Source: an uncultured Ruminococcus sp.
GTDB taxonomy: Bacteria; Bacillota; Clostridia; Oscillospirales; CAG-272
Direction: 5' to 3'
Length of the DNA stretch: 35,757 nt
NCBI GenBank assembly: GCA_902778725.1
Contig: CACYYS010000017.1
Span: forward strand, 1 to 35,757
Shown here: positions 16,087 through 23,216 of the stretch, one piece after another
Position numbering within the stretch: the stretch's first letter is position 1
Layout of the letters: each line of letters starts with the position of its first letter
Notes under the pieces: generated by a model
Databases searched by the model: none
What the model was told of the DNA's origin: nothing
Seen by the model: only the letters and a program-made list of their open reading frames with translations
Made by a program: the position numbers and the translations under genes

Positions 16087-16556
16087 CAGATCAGTTCGAC
16101 TTTTTTCATGATGATATTTTCGATCGGCCGGTCGGCGCTGTCGGTCCTGGCGGCGGCGATCCGGTCGACCGCGTCCATCCCGTCCGTCACACGTCCGAAG
16201 GCGGCGTAGCTGCCGTCAAGGAAGGTCCCGTCCGCGTGCATGATGAAGAACTGGGAGGAGGCGCTGTTCGGATCGTTCGTCCGCGCCATCGAGACGACGC
16301 CGCGCTTGTGCGAGAGGGCGTTCGGATATCCGTTGGAACGGAACTCACCGGGGATCGTCTCAGGGGAGCCGCCGCAACCGGTCCCGGTGGGATCTCCGCC
16401 CTGTATCATAAAGCCGGAGATGACCCGGTGGAAGATCAGCCCGTCGTAAAAGCCTTCTTTCACCAGCTTTTCAAAATTCTCGACCGTTCTGGGCGCGTAC
16501 TTCGGCAAAAGCTCGATCGTGATGACGTCCCCGTTTTCCATTGTGATGCGAACCAT
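16086..16556 (-). CDS. Cyclophilin-type peptidyl-prolyl cis-trans isomerase
   Basis: 156 residues covering one complete cyclophilin domain. FHRVISGFMIQGGDPTGTGCGG contains the catalytic arginine and the active-site phenylalanine and glutamine. SMARTNDPNSASSQFFIMH and GSYAAFGRV complete the proline-binding pocket. The cyclosporin-contact tryptophan of eukaryotic members is absent, as is common in bacteria. No signal peptide is present, so it is cytoplasmic. GGAG sits 8 bases before the ATG. It is divergent from the AI-2E gene; no strong promoter stands out in the 80-base spacer. Confidence 0.93.
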   Translation of the reverse strand: MVRITMENGDVITIELLPKYAPRTVENFEKLVKEGFYDGLIFHRVISGFMIQGGDPTGTGCGGSPETIPGEFRSNGYPNALSHKRGVVSMARTNDPNSASSQFFIMHADGTFLDGSYAAFGRVTDGMDAVDRIAAARTDSADRPIENIIMKKVELI

Positions 16557-16636
16557 AATAAAATCTCCTTTTATTTTGTTTCCGCAAGCGCGGATGATTT
16601 CGGGGAAAACGGAATATTCTATAAGCGAGGTGTCTT

Positions 16637-17710
16637 ATGGAATATTCGGAAAAACGCTATGGGGAAAAGGCGGCCTTTGCCGTCTATCTGCTCTCGGTTT
16701 CGGGAGGGATCTATCTCGGGATGCGCTTCGCCCTTCCCGCGCTGCTCCCCTTTTTGCTCGCGGCGGCGATCTCGGCGGCGTTTTCCGGCCTCTCGGGGAA
16801 ACTTACCTCCAGCACGGGGAGAAAAAAAGAGTATCTGTCTTTTCTTCTCTCCGTCGTGCTGACGCTTTGCCTGATCGTGGCGGTCTGCTACAGCGTAAAA
16901 CGTCTGGTGGAAGAAGCGATCGGGTTTCTCGGGAGCGTACTCTCGGATGAGGAGGCGCTGGCGGGGATCTATCGGGAAGTGCAGAGGGCGTTCGGACCGA
17001 TCCTCGCGAAACTGCGCATCCCCACGGAAGGGATGCTCGATCAGCTGATCGGGGAAGGGCTCTCCGGGATCGCGGGCTTTGCGAGAACGGTCCTCGGTTT
17101 CCTGATCTCCGCTTTGCCGGATCTGATCCTCTTTTTCTTTGTTACCTTTCTCTCGGTCTTTTATTTTACGCTGGGAAAAAAGAAAACGCGGGAAGCGCTG
17201 AAGGAGCATCTGGGACGCGGGAAAAGCGACCGCGTTTTTTCCCTTTACCGGAAATTCGCGTACAGTCTGCAAGCGTATGCAAAAGCGTACGCCGCGCTGT
17301 TTTTCATCATTTTTTCCTGTCTGTTTGTCGGATTTCTGGTACTCGGGCAGGATTACGCGATGCTTTTTGCCGCGATGATCGCGCTCCTCGATCTGCTCCC
17401 GGTGATCGGGACGGGGACGGTCCTCGTCCCGTGGGGGATCGTTCTCCTCCTCCTCGGGGATACGGGAAAGGGCTTCGGGCTCTTGATCCTCTTTGCGGCG
17501 ACGACCGTGCTGCACGAGCTGCTGGAGCCGAAACTGCTCGGGGACAAACTCGGGATCCCGCCGCTGATCACGCTGATCTGCATCTACGCCGGCTACCGTC
17601 TTTTCGGCCTCTCCGGAATGATCGCGGCGCCCGTTCTGTTCGTCGCGATCCGGGCGGGGCAGCGGGAGGAGCTCCTTTCAGAAAAAGCGGATCCCTCCGA
17701 CGTCGGTTAG
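16637..17710 (+). CDS. AI-2E family transporter (YtvI-like)
   Basis: 357-residue membrane protein of the PF01594 family. An N-terminal pair of helices (about 15-55), two more around 60-100, a soluble middle segment (about 100-150), and four C-terminal helices follow. The family-typical motifs are present: LSVFYFTLGKKKTREALKEHLG, DYAMLFAAMIALLDLLPVIGTGTVLVPW and LLEPKLLGDKLGIPPLITLICIYAGYRLFG. Members export AI-2 or act as Na+/H+ antiporters; YtvI of Bacillus is uncharacterised. A GAGGTG site precedes the ATG. Its 3' end overlaps the convergent DUF6873-like gene by 33 bases. Confidence 0.88.
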   Translation: MEYSEKRYGEKAAFAVYLLSVSGGIYLGMRFALPALLPFLLAAAISAAFSGLSGKLTSSTGRKKEYLSFLLSVVLTLCLIVAVCYSVKRLVEEAIGFLGSVLSDEEALAGIYREVQRAFGPILAKLRIPTEGMLDQLIGEGLSGIAGFARTVLGFLISALPDLILFFFVTFLSVFYFTLGKKKTREALKEHLGRGKSDRVFSLYRKFAYSLQAYAKAYAALFFIIFSCLFVGFLVLGQDYAMLFAAMIALLDLLPVIGTGTVLVPWGIVLLLLGDTGKGFGLLILFAATTVLHELLEPKLLGDKLGIPPLITLICIYAGYRLFGLSGMIAAPVLFVAIRAGQREELLSEKADPSDVG

Positions 17711-18385
17711 CGGTTCCTCCGAGAGGGAGACGAGTTTGGTCTCGTTCTTCTTGCAAAAGAGATAGATCGACGGATACTGCGGGTGTTTTTTGATATTCCC
17801 GGCAAAGTAAAGCGCGTTTTTATAATACCCGGACGCGCCGCCGATGAACCCGTAGGGATACACGTCGGTGCGGATCGCGCCCGGTTCGGTGAGGAGAACG
17901 TCAAAGCCGTTTTTGACGCCCTTGTCGGCAAGGTCCCTGTCCGCCGTGATGAAAGCCTGGAATCCCGCCTGCGCGCAGGAGCAGGCGGCGTAACCCTGTT
18001 TGACGTCCACGATATGGAAGGATTGCGCTTCCGCCGCTTCCAGGATCTTCGGCGATACGGTCTTTTTGCGGCAGAAGACGTAGTTTTTGATCACAAAGGC
18101 GTTGAACTTCGCTTCATCGGGATATCCGCTTTTAAAATCGCCGCGGTCATACACCAGCTCGCACCGGATCAGTTCCGCCAAAGGCTTCAGCGGATCAAGA
18201 TAGAGCGGAGAGGCGACGAGATATTTTCCGATCTTGCAGAAGAACATATCGGCGTGCGAGCATACGGGATAGGGAAGCGGAACAAAGCGCGGCAGGAGGA
18301 TCGGGGTGACGCCGCGCTCGGAAAGAGCGCTCTGACAGGCGGGAGACAAAAGATCCCCGAACACCGCATAAGTCGGAGCGATCAT
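17678..18385 (-). CDS. DUF6873-like protein (predicted amidinotransferase/pentein-type fold)
   Basis: 235 residues. The pattern HADMFFCKIG, then VKQGYAACSCAQAGFQAFITADRDLADKGVKNGFDVLLTEPGAI, and a C-terminal GFIGGASGYYKNALYFAGNIKKHP resembles the uncharacterised clostridial family catalogued as DUF6873 (a GME-fold, pentein-like protein). This is recalled from the family and not searched. Penteins use a cysteine/histidine pair, and candidate residues are present, but no reaction can be assigned. A GGAGG site is 4 bases before the ATG. It follows rpmB on the same strand, but the rpmB terminator lies between them. The tail overlaps the end of the AI-2E gene. Confidence 0.6.
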   Translation of the reverse strand: MIAPTYAVFGDLLSPACQSALSERGVTPILLPRFVPLPYPVCSHADMFFCKIGKYLVASPLYLDPLKPLAELIRCELVYDRGDFKSGYPDEAKFNAFVIKNYVFCRKKTVSPKILEAAEAQSFHIVDVKQGYAACSCAQAGFQAFITADRDLADKGVKNGFDVLLTEPGAIRTDVYPYGFIGGASGYYKNALYFAGNIKKHPQYPSIYLFCKKNETKLVSLSEEPLTDVGGIRFF

Positions 18386-18402
18386 AACACCTCCGTCAAA
18401 AG

Positions 18403-18440
18403 AAAAAATATTAAAGAAGCGCGGAGCAAACGCTCCGCGC
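18403..18440 (-). terminator. Terminator of rpmB
   Basis: GCGCGGAGC (18419-18427) pairs with GCTCCGCGC (18432-18440) around a 4-base loop. On the minus strand it is followed by TTCTTTAATATTTTTT. Confidence 0.82.
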
Positions 18441-18454
18441 TCACGAACGCACGG

Positions 18455-18649
18455 TCAGGAAAGAGAGATTCTTCCGGAACGGACCGAGCGGAGACAACGG
18501 GAACAGATGTTCACGGTCTTATGCTCGCCGTTGACAACGACCTTGATCGTTCTTACGTTGGGCTTCCACGGTCTGTTGGTTTTTCTGTTGGAGTGAGAAA
18601 CGTTGTGACCGAAGGTAACGCCTTTTTCGCAAATGCAACATTTTGCCAT
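18455..18649 (-). CDS. rpmB: 50S ribosomal protein L28, zinc-ribbon form
   Basis: 64 residues starting at MAKCCICEKG. GGAGG lies 8 bases before this ATG; an in-frame GTG at 18658 sits on the ribosome site itself and is rejected. Two CxxC pairs (C-C-I-C near the N-terminus and CSRC near residue 50) mark the zinc-binding C+ version. The core GHNVSHSNRKTNRPWKPNVRTI is diagnostic of L28. It is a monocistronic gene with its own strong promoter, a leader hairpin and a terminator. Confidence 0.96.
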   Translation of the reverse strand: MAKCCICEKGVTFGHNVSHSNRKTNRPWKPNVRTIKVVVNGEHKTVNICSRCLRSVRSGRISLS

Positions 18650-18665
18650 GTCCGACACCTCCCCC

Positions 18666-18681
18666 GCCGCTTTTTTGCGGC
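18666..18681 (-). other. Leader hairpin next to the rpmB ribosome site
   Basis: GCCGC/GCGGC arms enclose six bases (18666-18681). On the minus strand this stem lies directly upstream of the GGGGGAGG ribosome site. It could modulate L28 translation; this is speculative. Confidence 0.4.
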
Positions 18682-18713
18682 CAAGTCTGCAATGCTATGA
18701 AACAACGCTATAG

Positions 18714-18742
18714 AGTATAGCACACCCTTCCCAAAAAAGCAA
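18714..18742 (-). promoter_or_regulatory. Promoter of rpmB
   Basis: On the minus strand: TTGCTT (18742-18737), a 17-base spacer ending in TGC, and TATACT (18719-18714). This is an extended -10 sigma-A promoter immediately beyond the mtaB stop. Confidence 0.8.
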
Positions 18743-18761
18743 GAGAAAACCGAAAAAAACT

Positions 18762-20069
18762 TTATTTTTCCCGATATTCTTCCGTCGGGACGCCGATGCA
18801 GACCCCGTTTTCGATCCCGGTGATCCGCACGGGGACCTCGCATCCGCGCGGAAGGGAAGCGGCTTTCACGGCAAATTCCGCAAACTCGGCGCTGTGACCG
18901 TGATAGAGGCCGTCCTTTTTTTGTTCGATCAGAACCGGGCAGACCGGTTTTTTTTCGGCAAGCTCGCGCAGCTCACGCTCCCGGACCCGGTCGCGTACGG
19001 CGGCGAGTGCGGCGGCGCGCCGGTGCTTTTCTTCCTGCGGGATCTGGCCGGGATATTCGGCGGCCGGCGTTCCGGGACGGGCGGAATACGGGAAAATGTG
19101 AAGAAACAGGAATCCGACCTGTTCGACAAACTTGCAAGTCTCGGCAAACTCCGCGTCGGTCTCCCCGGGGAAGCCGACGATCATATCGGCGGTAAAACGC
19201 ACGCCGGGAAACGCCTCCCGGAGCATCGCGATCCCCCGGAGCGCCATATCGGCGTTGTACTTCCGCTTCATCCGGTTGAGGACGGCCGTCGAGCCGCTTT
19301 GGAGGGAGAGATGGAAGTGCGGCGCGATCTTGGTAAGACGCGCGAGCCGGGCAACAAAGTCCGGAGTGAGGAGGGAGGGATCGAGCGAGCCGGTGCGGAT
19401 CCGGAAATCACCCTCCAGCCCTTCCAGTTCTTCGAGCAGATCGATTAGTCGTTTACCGAAGTCTCGCCCCCAGGCGTCGACCTCGATCCCTGTGAGGACG
19501 ATCTCCCGGCAGCCGCCCGCGATGATCCGGCTGACCTCTCTCAGCACGTCGTCCGACGGACGCGAACGGACGGGACCGCGCGCCCGCGGTATGATGCAGT
19601 AGGAACAACGGGAGTCGCATCCGTCCTCGATCTTGATATAAGCGCGCGTACGCGGGAAGGACCGGATTTCCATCGGTTCGTACCGATTTGTCTCCGGCTT
19701 GGCAAAGCGGGGGACCGCCCCCGCGAAAAGCGCCTCCGCGGCTTCGACGCAGGTCATTTTTCCCCCGGTGCCGCAGACGTAAGCGACGCCGGGGATCTCC
19801 CGGATCTTTTCGGGCGAGAGCTCGGAGAGGCATCCCGTCACGATCACGGCGGCGCCGGCCCGCGCGGCGCGGCGGATCGCCTGCAGACATTTACGGTCCG
19901 CCTCGGCGGTGACGGTACAGGTATTGATAACGGCGACCCGGCAGCCGGCAAGATCTCCTTTGACGGTAAAGCCGCGCTCCCGCAGACTCTCCGCGATCGC
20001 GCTGCTTTCATACTGACTCACCTTGCAGCCGAGCGTCTTGATGCCGATGATAAAATCTTCCTTCGTCAT
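18762..20069 (-). CDS. mtaB: tRNA t6A37 methylthiotransferase (MtaB-type)
   Basis: 435 residues, a radical-SAM methylthiotransferase that converts t6A37 to ms2t6A37 in tRNA. The N-terminal UPF0004 domain has the three cluster-binding cysteines in KTLGCKVSQYES, INTCTVTAEADRKC and VTGCLSE. The radical-SAM CxxxCxxC is in EDGCDSRCSYCIIPRARG. The C-terminus is a TRAM-like domain. KTLGCK and the SRC-SYC-IIPRARG pattern point to MtaB and not MiaB. ATG 20069 is chosen because GGAGG is 5 bases upstream; a start at 20111 lies inside the promoter region. It is divergent from upp. Confidence 0.9.
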   Translation of the reverse strand: MTKEDFIIGIKTLGCKVSQYESSAIAESLRERGFTVKGDLAGCRVAVINTCTVTAEADRKCLQAIRRAARAGAAVIVTGCLSELSPEKIREIPGVAYVCGTGGKMTCVEAAEALFAGAVPRFAKPETNRYEPMEIRSFPRTRAYIKIEDGCDSRCSYCIIPRARGPVRSRPSDDVLREVSRIIAGGCREIVLTGIEVDAWGRDFGKRLIDLLEELEGLEGDFRIRTGSLDPSLLTPDFVARLARLTKIAPHFHLSLQSGSTAVLNRMKRKYNADMALRGIAMLREAFPGVRFTADMIVGFPGETDAEFAETCKFVEQVGFLFLHIFPYSARPGTPAAEYPGQIPQEEKHRRAAALAAVRDRVRERELRELAEKKPVCPVLIEQKKDGLYHGHSAEFAEFAVKAASLPRGCEVPVRITGIENGVCIGVPTEEYREK

Positions 20070-20088
20070 AGCTTCCTCCGTTTCCTGC

Positions 20089-20117
20089 ATTTTACCATCT
20101 TTTCGACTCAATGTAAA
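20089..20117 (-). promoter_or_regulatory. Promoter of mtaB
   Basis: On the minus strand: TTTACA (20117-20112), a 17-base spacer ending in TGG, and TAAAAT (20094-20089). This extended -10 also argues for the downstream start of mtaB. Confidence 0.75.
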
Positions 20118-20135
20118 TATTTTTTTCGATTTTAC

Positions 20136-20164
20136 TTGTTTTCCGACCGCGGGACGTGTATAAT
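20136..20164 (+). promoter_or_regulatory. Promoter of upp
   Basis: TTGTTT (20136-20141), a 17-base spacer and a perfect TATAAT (20159-20164). The leader is short (about 25 nt), so there is no room for a PyrR attenuator. Confidence 0.8.
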
Positions 20165-20194
20165 GAAATCAACGAAACAGGAAGGATGTATTTT

Positions 20195-20824
20195 ATGGGC
20201 AACGTACATATCATCGACCACCCCCTGATCCAGCACAAACTCTCCATCATGCGCAATAAGCACACCGGATCCAAGGACTTCCGCACTCTTCTCAGTGAGA
20301 TCACGCTGCTGATGGGCTATGAACTGACCCGCGATCTTCCGCTGGAGGACATGGTCATCGAGACGCCGATCGCCGAGATGAACGCCAAACGCATCTCCGG
20401 CAAAAAACTTGCGATCATCCCGATCCTGCGCGCCGGACTCGGTATGGTGGACGGGCTCCTCTCCCTGATCCCGGTCGCCAAGGTGGGGCATATCGGTCTC
20501 TACCGCGACCCCGAGACCCATCAGCCCGTTCCGTATTACTGCAAACTGCCGAACGATATCAGCGACCGCATCGTCATCGTCTGCGATCCGATGCTCGCGA
20601 CCGGCGGTTCCGCCTGCGACGCGATCGCCATGCTCAAGGAGCGCGGCTGCCGTCACATCCGTATGCTCAATCTTGTCGGCGCGCCGGAAGGCGTGGAGCG
20701 CGTAAGACGCGAACATCCCGACGTCGATATCTATATCGCCGCAATGGACGAATGTCTCAACGAGCACGCGTACATCGTGCCCGGTCTCGGAGACGCCGGC
20801 GACAGGATCTTCGGCACCAAATAA
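20195..20824 (+). CDS. upp: Uracil phosphoribosyltransferase
   Basis: 209 residues, exactly the family length, starting at [16 protein letters not shown]. Converts uracil and PRPP to UMP in pyrimidine salvage. The family signatures are [19 protein letters not shown], the PRPP-binding [16 protein letters not shown], and a C-terminal [13 protein letters not shown] uracil-binding segment. The ATG at 20195 has AAGGA 8 bases upstream; earlier in-frame ATGs overlap that site. The stop overlaps the start of the pseudouridine synthase gene by one base (TAATG). Confidence 0.96.
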   Translation: MGNVHIIDHPLIQHKLSIMRNKHTGSKDFRTLLSEITLLMGYELTRDLPLEDMVIETPIAEMNAKRISGKKLAIIPILRAGLGMVDGLLSLIPVAKVGHIGLYRDPETHQPVPYYCKLPNDISDRIVIVCDPMLATGGSACDAIAMLKERGCRHIRMLNLVGAPEGVERVRREHPDVDIYIAAMDECLNEHAYIVPGLGDAGDRIFGTK

Positions 20825-21798
20825 TGCTGGAGCTCCGGATAGGAAAAAATGATTCCGGACAACGCCTTGACAAGTTTTTGTCCAAGGCGTTGTCCGGAAT
20901 GCCTTTTCCCATGATCTACCGCCTGATCCGCCAGAAAAAGATCAAGCTCAACCGCAAACGCGCAGAGCCGTCCTCCCTCCTCTCAGAGGGGGATACGGTG
21001 CTTGTCTTCGCCCCGCCCCGCTTTACCGAACGCGGCGCCGGGACCGCGCCCGTCTTCCCTCAGAGCGACCCGGACGTCCTCTATGAAGACGAAAACGTCC
21101 TCGTCCTCTTCAAACCGGAGGGGATGCTGGTCCACGAGGGAGACGGGGAAAAGCCGGAAGGCGTGACGCTGATCGCGCTTGTGAGCGGCTATCTGTACCG
21201 GAAAGGGGAATACCGGCCGGAAGAAGAAAACTCCTTTGCTCCCGCGCTCGCAAACCGCATCGACCGCAATACCTCCGGCCTTGTCCTGGCGGCAAAGAAC
21301 GCCGCGGCGCTGCGCGCGCTCGACGAGGCGATCCGGGAGCGCCGCGTAACAAAGAAGTATCTCTGCGTCGTCCACGGCCTTCCGTCTCCTTCCTCCGGCT
21401 CCTACCGCGGCTATCTCCTCAAAAATGAGAAGACCAAGACCGTCGCCGTTTTTGACGCGGATCCGCCGGGAGGGGCAAAGGAAGCGCGGACCGACTATCG
21501 CGTCCTCTCCTCGGGGAAGAGCTTTTCTCTCGTCGAGGCGGAGCTTTTCACCGGGCGGACCCATCAGATCCGCGCGCAGTTCTCGCACGCGGGGCATCCT
21601 CTGCTCGGCGACGGGAAATACGGGGAGACGCGCGAGGATCGAAAGCTAGGCTACCGCTCGCAGGCGCTATGCTCATATTATCTCCGCTTCGGGGATATGC
21701 CGGAGCCGCTCGCGGCGCTCTCGGGCAGGGAAGTCTCCCTCCCCGAGGAAAAGATCCCCTTTCTCGCCGATTATCATGACCGCCTGCAAAAGATATGA
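20824..21798 (+). CDS. RluA-family RNA pseudouridine synthase
   Basis: 324 residues. An S4 RNA-binding domain (about 12-60, RLDKFLSKALSGMPFPMIYRLI) is followed by the pseudouridine synthase domain. The catalytic aspartate is D147 in NRIDRNTSGLVLAAK; the usual HRLD begins with N here. KKYLCVVHG and LFTGRTHQIRAQFSHAGHPLLGD are the other family motifs. Likely targets are 23S rRNA uridines (RluC/D-like), but specificity cannot be told. Translation is coupled to upp by the TAATG overlap, and it ends at a strong shared terminator. Confidence 0.92.
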   Translation: MLELRIGKNDSGQRLDKFLSKALSGMPFPMIYRLIRQKKIKLNRKRAEPSSLLSEGDTVLVFAPPRFTERGAGTAPVFPQSDPDVLYEDENVLVLFKPEGMLVHEGDGEKPEGVTLIALVSGYLYRKGEYRPEEENSFAPALANRIDRNTSGLVLAAKNAAALRALDEAIRERRVTKKYLCVVHGLPSPSSGSYRGYLLKNEKTKTVAVFDADPPGGAKEARTDYRVLSSGKSFSLVEAELFTGRTHQIRAQFSHAGHPLLGDGKYGETREDRKLGYRSQALCSYYLRFGDMPEPLAALSGREVSLPEEKIPFLADYHDRLQKI

Positions 21799-21827
21799 AA
21801 AAAGAGACGCCGAAGCGTCTCTTTTTT
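21798..21827. terminator. Bidirectional terminator between the pseudouridine synthase gene and rpsR
   Basis: AGAGACGC (21803-21810) pairs with GCGTCTCT (21815-21822) around CGAA. The A run on the left and T run on the right make it symmetrical and usable from both sides. Confidence 0.9.
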
Positions 21828-21830
21828 TGT

Positions 21831-22088
21831 TCAGTCGTTGATATAGGGGAGCAGAGCCATGTATCTCGCTCTCTTGATCGCAACGGCAAGCTGCCTCTGA
21901 TGCTTTGCGCAGGTGCCGGAGATCCGGCGGGGAAGGATCTTGCCGCGCTCGGTGGTGAGCTTGCGGAGACGACCCGTATCCTTATAATCGATCTGCTCGA
22001 TCTTATCCTGGCAGAACTGGCAGACTTTCTTTCTTCTGTGGTTCTGGCGGAACTGCCGCTGACCTTCCGGTCTTTCGTTTCTGTCCAT
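21831..22088 (-). CDS. rpsR: 30S ribosomal protein S18, zinc-ligand form
   Basis: 85 residues. [20 protein letters not shown], then [34 protein letters not shown], is diagnostic of S18. The CxxC...CxxH set (CQFC and CAKH) marks the zinc-binding version. It is the last gene of the rpsF-ssb-rpsR operon, the usual bacterial order. It ends at the shared terminator. Confidence 0.97.
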   Translation of the reverse strand: MDRNERPEGQRQFRQNHRRKKVCQFCQDKIEQIDYKDTGRLRKLTTERGKILPRRISGTCAKHQRQLAVAIKRARYMALLPYIND

Positions 22089-22156
22089 GTTAAACTCCTA
22101 TTCTGCGGAAAATTCGATTCACGCGGGGCACTCCGCACGGTCCCGCGCGCCGTTTG

Positions 22157-22609
22157 TCAAAACGGGAGATTGTCTTCGTCGGAGACTTCCTCAAACTTGG
22201 AGGCGCCGGTATTGTCGAAGCTGGGCGTTCCGAGAGAGCTTCCGCGTCCCGGGGCGGCGGCAGCGGCGTCGCTCTGGCTCTTGCTTTCGACAAAGCCGAC
22301 CTCGTCGGCCACGACCTCTGTCGCATAGCGCTTGGCGCCGTTCTGGTCGGTCCAGTTTCTCGTCTGGATCGAGCCGCAGACAAGGATCGGTTTGCCCTTG
22401 GTAAAATACTTACAGACAAACTCGGCGCTCTTGCGCCAGGCCACGATGGTGATAAAGTCGGCGGTAGGCTGCCCTTCCGTCTGGGAAGAGGAATAGCGGC
22501 GCTGTACGGCAATGGTGAAGGTGGTCACGCTGAGTCCGCTCTGCGTTGTTTTCAGCTCGGGATCAGCAGTCAGGTTGCCGATCAAAGCAACTTTGTTCAG
22601 GCTGGCCAT
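22157..22609 (-). CDS. ssb: Single-stranded DNA-binding protein
   Basis: 150 residues. The N-terminal OB fold (MASLNKVALIGNLTADPELKTTQSGLSVTTFTIAVQRRY, then FITIVAWRKSAEFVCKYFTKGKPILVCGSIQTRNW) binds single-stranded DNA as a tetramer. A low-complexity, alanine- and glycine-rich linker follows. The acidic tip SDEDNLPF recruits repair and replication proteins and matches the DDDIPF consensus closely. It lies between rpsF and rpsR, so its expression is tied to the ribosomal operon. Confidence 0.97.
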   Translation of the reverse strand: MASLNKVALIGNLTADPELKTTQSGLSVTTFTIAVQRRYSSSQTEGQPTADFITIVAWRKSAEFVCKYFTKGKPILVCGSIQTRNWTDQNGAKRYATEVVADEVGFVESKSQSDAAAAAPGRGSSLGTPSFDNTGASKFEEVSDEDNLPF

Positions 22610-22629
22610 TTTTTACCTCCTTCGGATCA

Positions 22630-23046
22630 TCATTCCGCTTTTTCTTCAGCGGCGGGAGCGGGTTCCTCGGCGGGCGCCGCGGCGGGAGCCTCGGCGGCGG
22701 GGATCTCTTCCTCTTCGGTCTTTTCTTCTTCGGGAACGGCGATCGCATCCGGGATCTTGGCAGATTCACGGCGGACGGTCATCCCGCGGAAGATCGCATC
22801 GTCGATGTTGAAGCGGCGATCAAGCTCGGCGGGGAAAGCGGCGTCGGCGGCAAAATACACGAGAACGTAGTATCCTTCCGGAATGTCGTCGATCGGGTAA
22901 GCGAGTCTGCGCTTGCCCCACTCGTTGACTTCCTGGATCTCGCCGTTCTCGCGGATCAGTCCGATGAACTTCTCCACGGTCGCTTTGATCTCGTCTTCCG
23001 CCAGGGTAGGATTGACGATGAACAGGACCTCGTAGTTGTTAACCAT
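22630..23046 (-). CDS. rpsF: 30S ribosomal protein S6 with acidic Glu/Ala/Pro tail
   Basis: 138 residues. The core (NYEVLFIVNPTLAEDEIKATVEKF, then EWGKRRLAYPIDDIPEGYYVLVYFAA and RFNIDDAIFRGMTVR) is standard S6 to about residue 97. The last 40 residues are a disordered tail of E, A and P (EEEKTEEEEIPAAEAP and onwards). Acidic C-terminal tails are known on S6 in E. coli, where RimK adds glutamates, but here the tail is genetically encoded. An AGGAGG site lies 7 bases before the ATG. It heads the rpsF-ssb-rpsR operon behind a structured leader. Confidence 0.96.
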   Translation of the reverse strand: MVNNYEVLFIVNPTLAEDEIKATVEKFIGLIRENGEIQEVNEWGKRRLAYPIDDIPEGYYVLVYFAADAAFPAELDRRFNIDDAIFRGMTVRRESAKIPDAIAVPEEEKTEEEEIPAAEAPAAAPAEEPAPAAEEKAE

Positions 23047-23053
23047 AATTACA

Positions 23054-23120
23054 CCTCCTTACGGTCTTATGACCGCCTCTTTCGGGGCGGCAAGGAGACA
23101 GGTATGAAAGATTTACCTGT
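23054..23120 (-). promoter_or_regulatory. S6:S18-type leader of rpsF (candidate autoregulatory RNA)
   Basis: On the minus strand, an upstream hairpin ACAGGTA/TACCTGT (23120-23098) is followed by CTCCTT (23097-23092), which can pair with AAGGAG of the ribosome site (23060-23055). This long pairing encloses CCGCC/GGCGG and CGGTC/GACCG stems, which partly compete with each other. An ACCGTAAGGAGG segment next to the start resembles the known S6:S18 recognition leaders of rpsF operons. Sequestration of the ribosome site when S6:S18 is in excess is inferred. Confidence 0.6.
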
Positions 23121-23131
23121 ATCGGTTGATT

Positions 23132-23160
23132 ATTTTAGCATAAGAAAACGCTTTTGTCAA
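23132..23160 (-). promoter_or_regulatory. Promoter of the rpsF-ssb-rpsR operon
   Basis: On the minus strand: perfect TTGACA (23160-23155), a 17-base spacer ending in TGC, and TAAAAT (23137-23132). Confidence 0.87.
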
Positions 23161-23181
23161 GGTTTCTGTTTTGAAAAACCG

Positions 23182-23210
23182 TTGAAATCGGCAAAAAAAG
23201 ATGTTAGAAT
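23182..23210 (+). promoter_or_regulatory. Promoter of rlmD, probably giving a leaderless mRNA
   Basis: TTGAAA (23182-23187), a 17-base spacer and TAGAAT (23205-23210). The ATG of rlmD is 7 bases after the -10, right where transcription should begin, and no ribosome site is present. Confidence 0.72.
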
Positions 23211-23216
23211 ATAGGC

